From: CAYPYS01 sp964445715
GTDB lineage: Bacteria > Omnitrophota > Gorgyraeia > Gorgyraeales > Gorgyraeaceae
DNA: 16,295 nt
Assembly: GCA_964445715.1 (NCBI GenBank)
Contig: CAYULJ010000024.1
Span: 1 to 16,295 of the forward strand
Direction of reading: 5' to 3'
Part shown: piece after piece, positions 15,012-16,295 of the stretch
How the letters are laid out: each line of letters starts with the position of its first letter
Position numbering within the stretch: position 1 is the first letter of the stretch
Position numbers and translations under genes: made by a program
The notes under the pieces: model-generated
The model's input: only the letters and a program-made list of their open reading frames with translations
What the model was told of the DNA's origin: nothing
The model's database searches: none

Positions 15012-16057
15012 GCGGTGACTTGCTCGGTTATGTTCTCGATTTTATAGAAACAATTCACTGCTATGTCGCAATCTTTTTTACAACTATTGATCTCCTGCCT
15101 TACTCTTTGCATTTCTTTCGAGAACCATACTTCTGAGAACCTCTTATCCCTTATATTTGCAACTGGCGGCATACAAAAACACATATTTATGTCTCCGTAT
15201 GCATTTATCTCGGGAGCCAGATCTCCGCGAGGACACTTTATTTTACTGTCATGAATAAACCTGTATGGATTCCTGAAATATTCCTTTACCAGTCTCAGTT
15301 GCTCAGGCGGGTTACAGATCTTATAGCCTTTCTCTTTGCGCAAAGCTAGCTCTTCTAAAATATTGTTTATCTTTTCTATATCCTGGGGCCATATATCACT
15401 GTTCTTTTTATTATTAAACCAGTCTCTCTCATAGTCATCGCAATCAAACGGCTGGAGGCAGGCATTTAGAAATAGGTCGTTTATCTTTTTGTTATTATTC
15501 GCCCATTCTGTTAACTCTAATACCTCATCCAGGTTTTTCTCCATCAATGTCATAGTAACACCAATACTTAATCTATTTTCTGCGTTTCTACCCCTGTGTT
15601 GATCTAAAAGATCTATGGCATCCATTACCTTCTTATAACTGCCTTTCATTCCTCTTAGATAATCATGGGTCTCTTCTTTTATGCCGTCCAGAGAGAGAAA
15701 TATGCCAGTAAGGCCTGATCTTATGATCCTTTTCGCCGTTTCTTCGTCTATGTAATATCCATTTGTAGTGATCGACGCATTGTATCCACTTTTTTTGATA
15801 TACTCTATGATATCTGTCAGATCGTTCCTCAATAAAGCCTCGCCGCCTATAAGATGTATAAATATAGGCTCTCTGGTAACATTTTTTAGATCATCGACAA
15901 AGCCTTTTATTTCTTCGATTGTAAGCTCTTTTCTGTCCATCTCGCGCTCCTTATTCTTCCACATATTGCACATCTTGCATCTAAAAGTACACTTCTTTGA
16001 GACCACTAAAAGGCAAAAAGCTGGTAAGGGAATGCCGCTATCTTTATTGACTGTCAT
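15008..16057 (-). CDS. Radical SAM / SPASM-like protein, paralog 1
   Basis: A 349-aa protein, the longest and probably most divergent of the set. The extra family Cys is C15, the SAM-cluster cysteines are C23, C27 and C30 (CTFRCKMC), and the GGEP position reads GGEA (71-74). The middle block is CLQPFDCDDYERDWF, IWPQD and NPPEQLRLVKEYF. The SPASM-like tail has C275, C293, C295, C326, C330 and C336 (CKKDCDIAVNC), with PPVANIRDKRFSEVW, and extends about a dozen residues beyond the last Cys (to ITEQVTA), longer than in its siblings. ATG at 16057 has a strong Shine-Dalgarno sequence and overlaps the end of the SGNH gene by 14 bases. The SGNH-then-SPASM-like order repeats at 3800-1484. Confidence 0.95.
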   Translation of the reverse strand: MTVNKDSGIPLPAFCLLVVSKKCTFRCKMCNMWKNKEREMDRKELTIEEIKGFVDDLKNVTREPIFIHLIGGEALLRNDLTDIIEYIKKSGYNASITTNGYYIDEETAKRIIRSGLTGIFLSLDGIKEETHDYLRGMKGSYKKVMDAIDLLDQHRGRNAENRLSIGVTMTLMEKNLDEVLELTEWANNNKKINDLFLNACLQPFDCDDYERDWFNNKKNSDIWPQDIEKINNILEELALRKEKGYKICNPPEQLRLVKEYFRNPYRFIHDSKIKCPRGDLAPEINAYGDINMCFCMPPVANIRDKRFSEVWFSKEMQRVRQEINSCKKDCDIAVNCFYKIENITEQVTA

Positions 16058-16295
16058 TTTCTTCCTCGCTCATCGTTATTTTTTTAACCAAGCCAGAATA
16101 AATATTCTCCGCTATCAGGTTGTAACCTTTTGCATTACAATGTCGATCGAGATTAAAAAACTCTCCTTTGTTCGGTTTTTGCATAAAAATCTTCTCGTTA
16201 TCTACTAATGCGATATTATACGACAATGCCGTATCCCTAATTGCATCATTAACCGATAAGATAGAAACAGGATATGTCATCAAAACTACTTCTAT
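16044..16295 (-). CDS. SGNH/GDSL hydrolase, C-terminal fragment cut by window edge
   Basis: The last 83 codons plus stop of a gene that begins beyond the right edge; the frame is open to base 16295, reading IEVVLMTYPVSIL. The match to the C-terminus of the 439-aa SGNH protein (2481-3800) is clear: VLMTYPV against VLMQYPI, DNEKIFMQKP against DNYTIFEDRL, and LDRHCNAKGYNLIAENIY against ARDGHCNASGYKLIAENV. The D-x-H-C-N block carries the catalytic His expected near the end of this family. The nucleophile block, any membrane anchor and any TPR insertion lie outside the window. Its stop lies inside the first codons of SPASM-like paralog 1. The probable role is envelope esterase or acyltransferase, by analogy with its paralog. 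Confidence 0.88.
   Translation of the reverse strand: MEVVLMTYPVSILSVNDAIRDTALSYNIALVDNEKIFMQKPNKGEFFNLDRHCNAKGYNLIAENIYSGLVKKITMSEEENDSQ
16061..16067 (-). promoter_or_regulatory. Ribosome binding site of SPASM-like paralog 1
   Basis: GAGGAAG on the minus strand, three bases before the ATG at 16057 (GAGG core six bases away). It lies within the last codons of the SGNH gene and supports this start. Confidence 0.65.

Noticed and set aside
1484..16057. Assignment of the SPASM-like paralogs to a known maturase such as PqqE, AlbA or an anaerobic sulfatase maturase
   Set aside because: The Cys spacing and the WPxD block do not match what I know of those families, and no partner genes (precursor, sulfatase, PQQ genes) are present.
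15768..16208. Plus-strand frame of 146 codons near the right edge
   Set aside because: Antisense to SPASM-like paralog 1 and the SGNH fragment, both well supported by motifs; no Shine-Dalgarno sequence or domain supports the plus-strand frame.

Overview
The window is one uninterrupted minus-strand gene train, transcribed right to left. It has 13 protein genes, two of them cut by the window edges, with almost no non-coding DNA: most neighbours overlap by 4 to 53 bases and the longest gap is 48 bases. No RNA gene, transposase, phage gene, CRISPR array or plus-strand gene is supported. Base composition is moderately A+T-rich. ATA and AGA/AGG codons are common and Cys-rich radical SAM enzymes abound. 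This fits an anaerobic, probably uncultured bacterium, possibly of an Omnitrophota-like lineage, which often pairs TPR proteins with radical SAM enzymes. That assignment is a guess from style only.

Layout in transcription order. (1) The C-terminal end of an SGNH-hydrolase-like protein (16044-16295). (2) Six consecutive paralogous radical SAM proteins of about 325-350 aa with a Cys-rich SPASM-like tail (16057 down to 9977). (3) Two large cobalamin-binding-type (B12) radical SAM proteins fused to TPR repeats, with TPRs at the C-terminus in one (7825-9957) and at the N-terminus in the other (5187-7793). (4) A shorter B12-type radical SAM protein without TPRs (3779-5239). (5) A membrane-anchored SGNH hydrolase with an embedded TPR (2481-3800). 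(6) A seventh SPASM-like paralog (1484-2509). (7) A third large B12-type radical SAM protein, cut by the left edge (1-1487). In total, 11 of the 13 genes are radical SAM enzymes.

The seven SPASM-like proteins form one family with a shared signature: an extra Cys eight residues before the CxxxCxxC cluster motif, a central PF...W...WPxD...N...Q(L/F)...Y(F/Y) block, and a C-x17(18)-C ... C-x3-C-x5-C tail ending close to the C-terminus. The three large B12-type proteins share a QDDLxIKIHxDN motif and a conserved C-terminal block. The SGNH gene followed by a SPASM-like gene occurs at both ends, so the locus looks built from duplicated modules.

No precursor peptide, transporter, glycosyltransferase or protease gene is visible. 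The substrate therefore cannot be read from the sequence. A multi-step modification pathway (methylations or rearrangements by the B12 enzymes, oxidations or epimerisations by the SPASM-like enzymes), finished by an envelope-anchored SGNH esterase or acyltransferase, is inference. Two structural oddities stand out: a perfect 347-bp tandem duplication inside the 868-aa gene, and a perfect 18-bp inverted repeat filling the longest intergenic gap.
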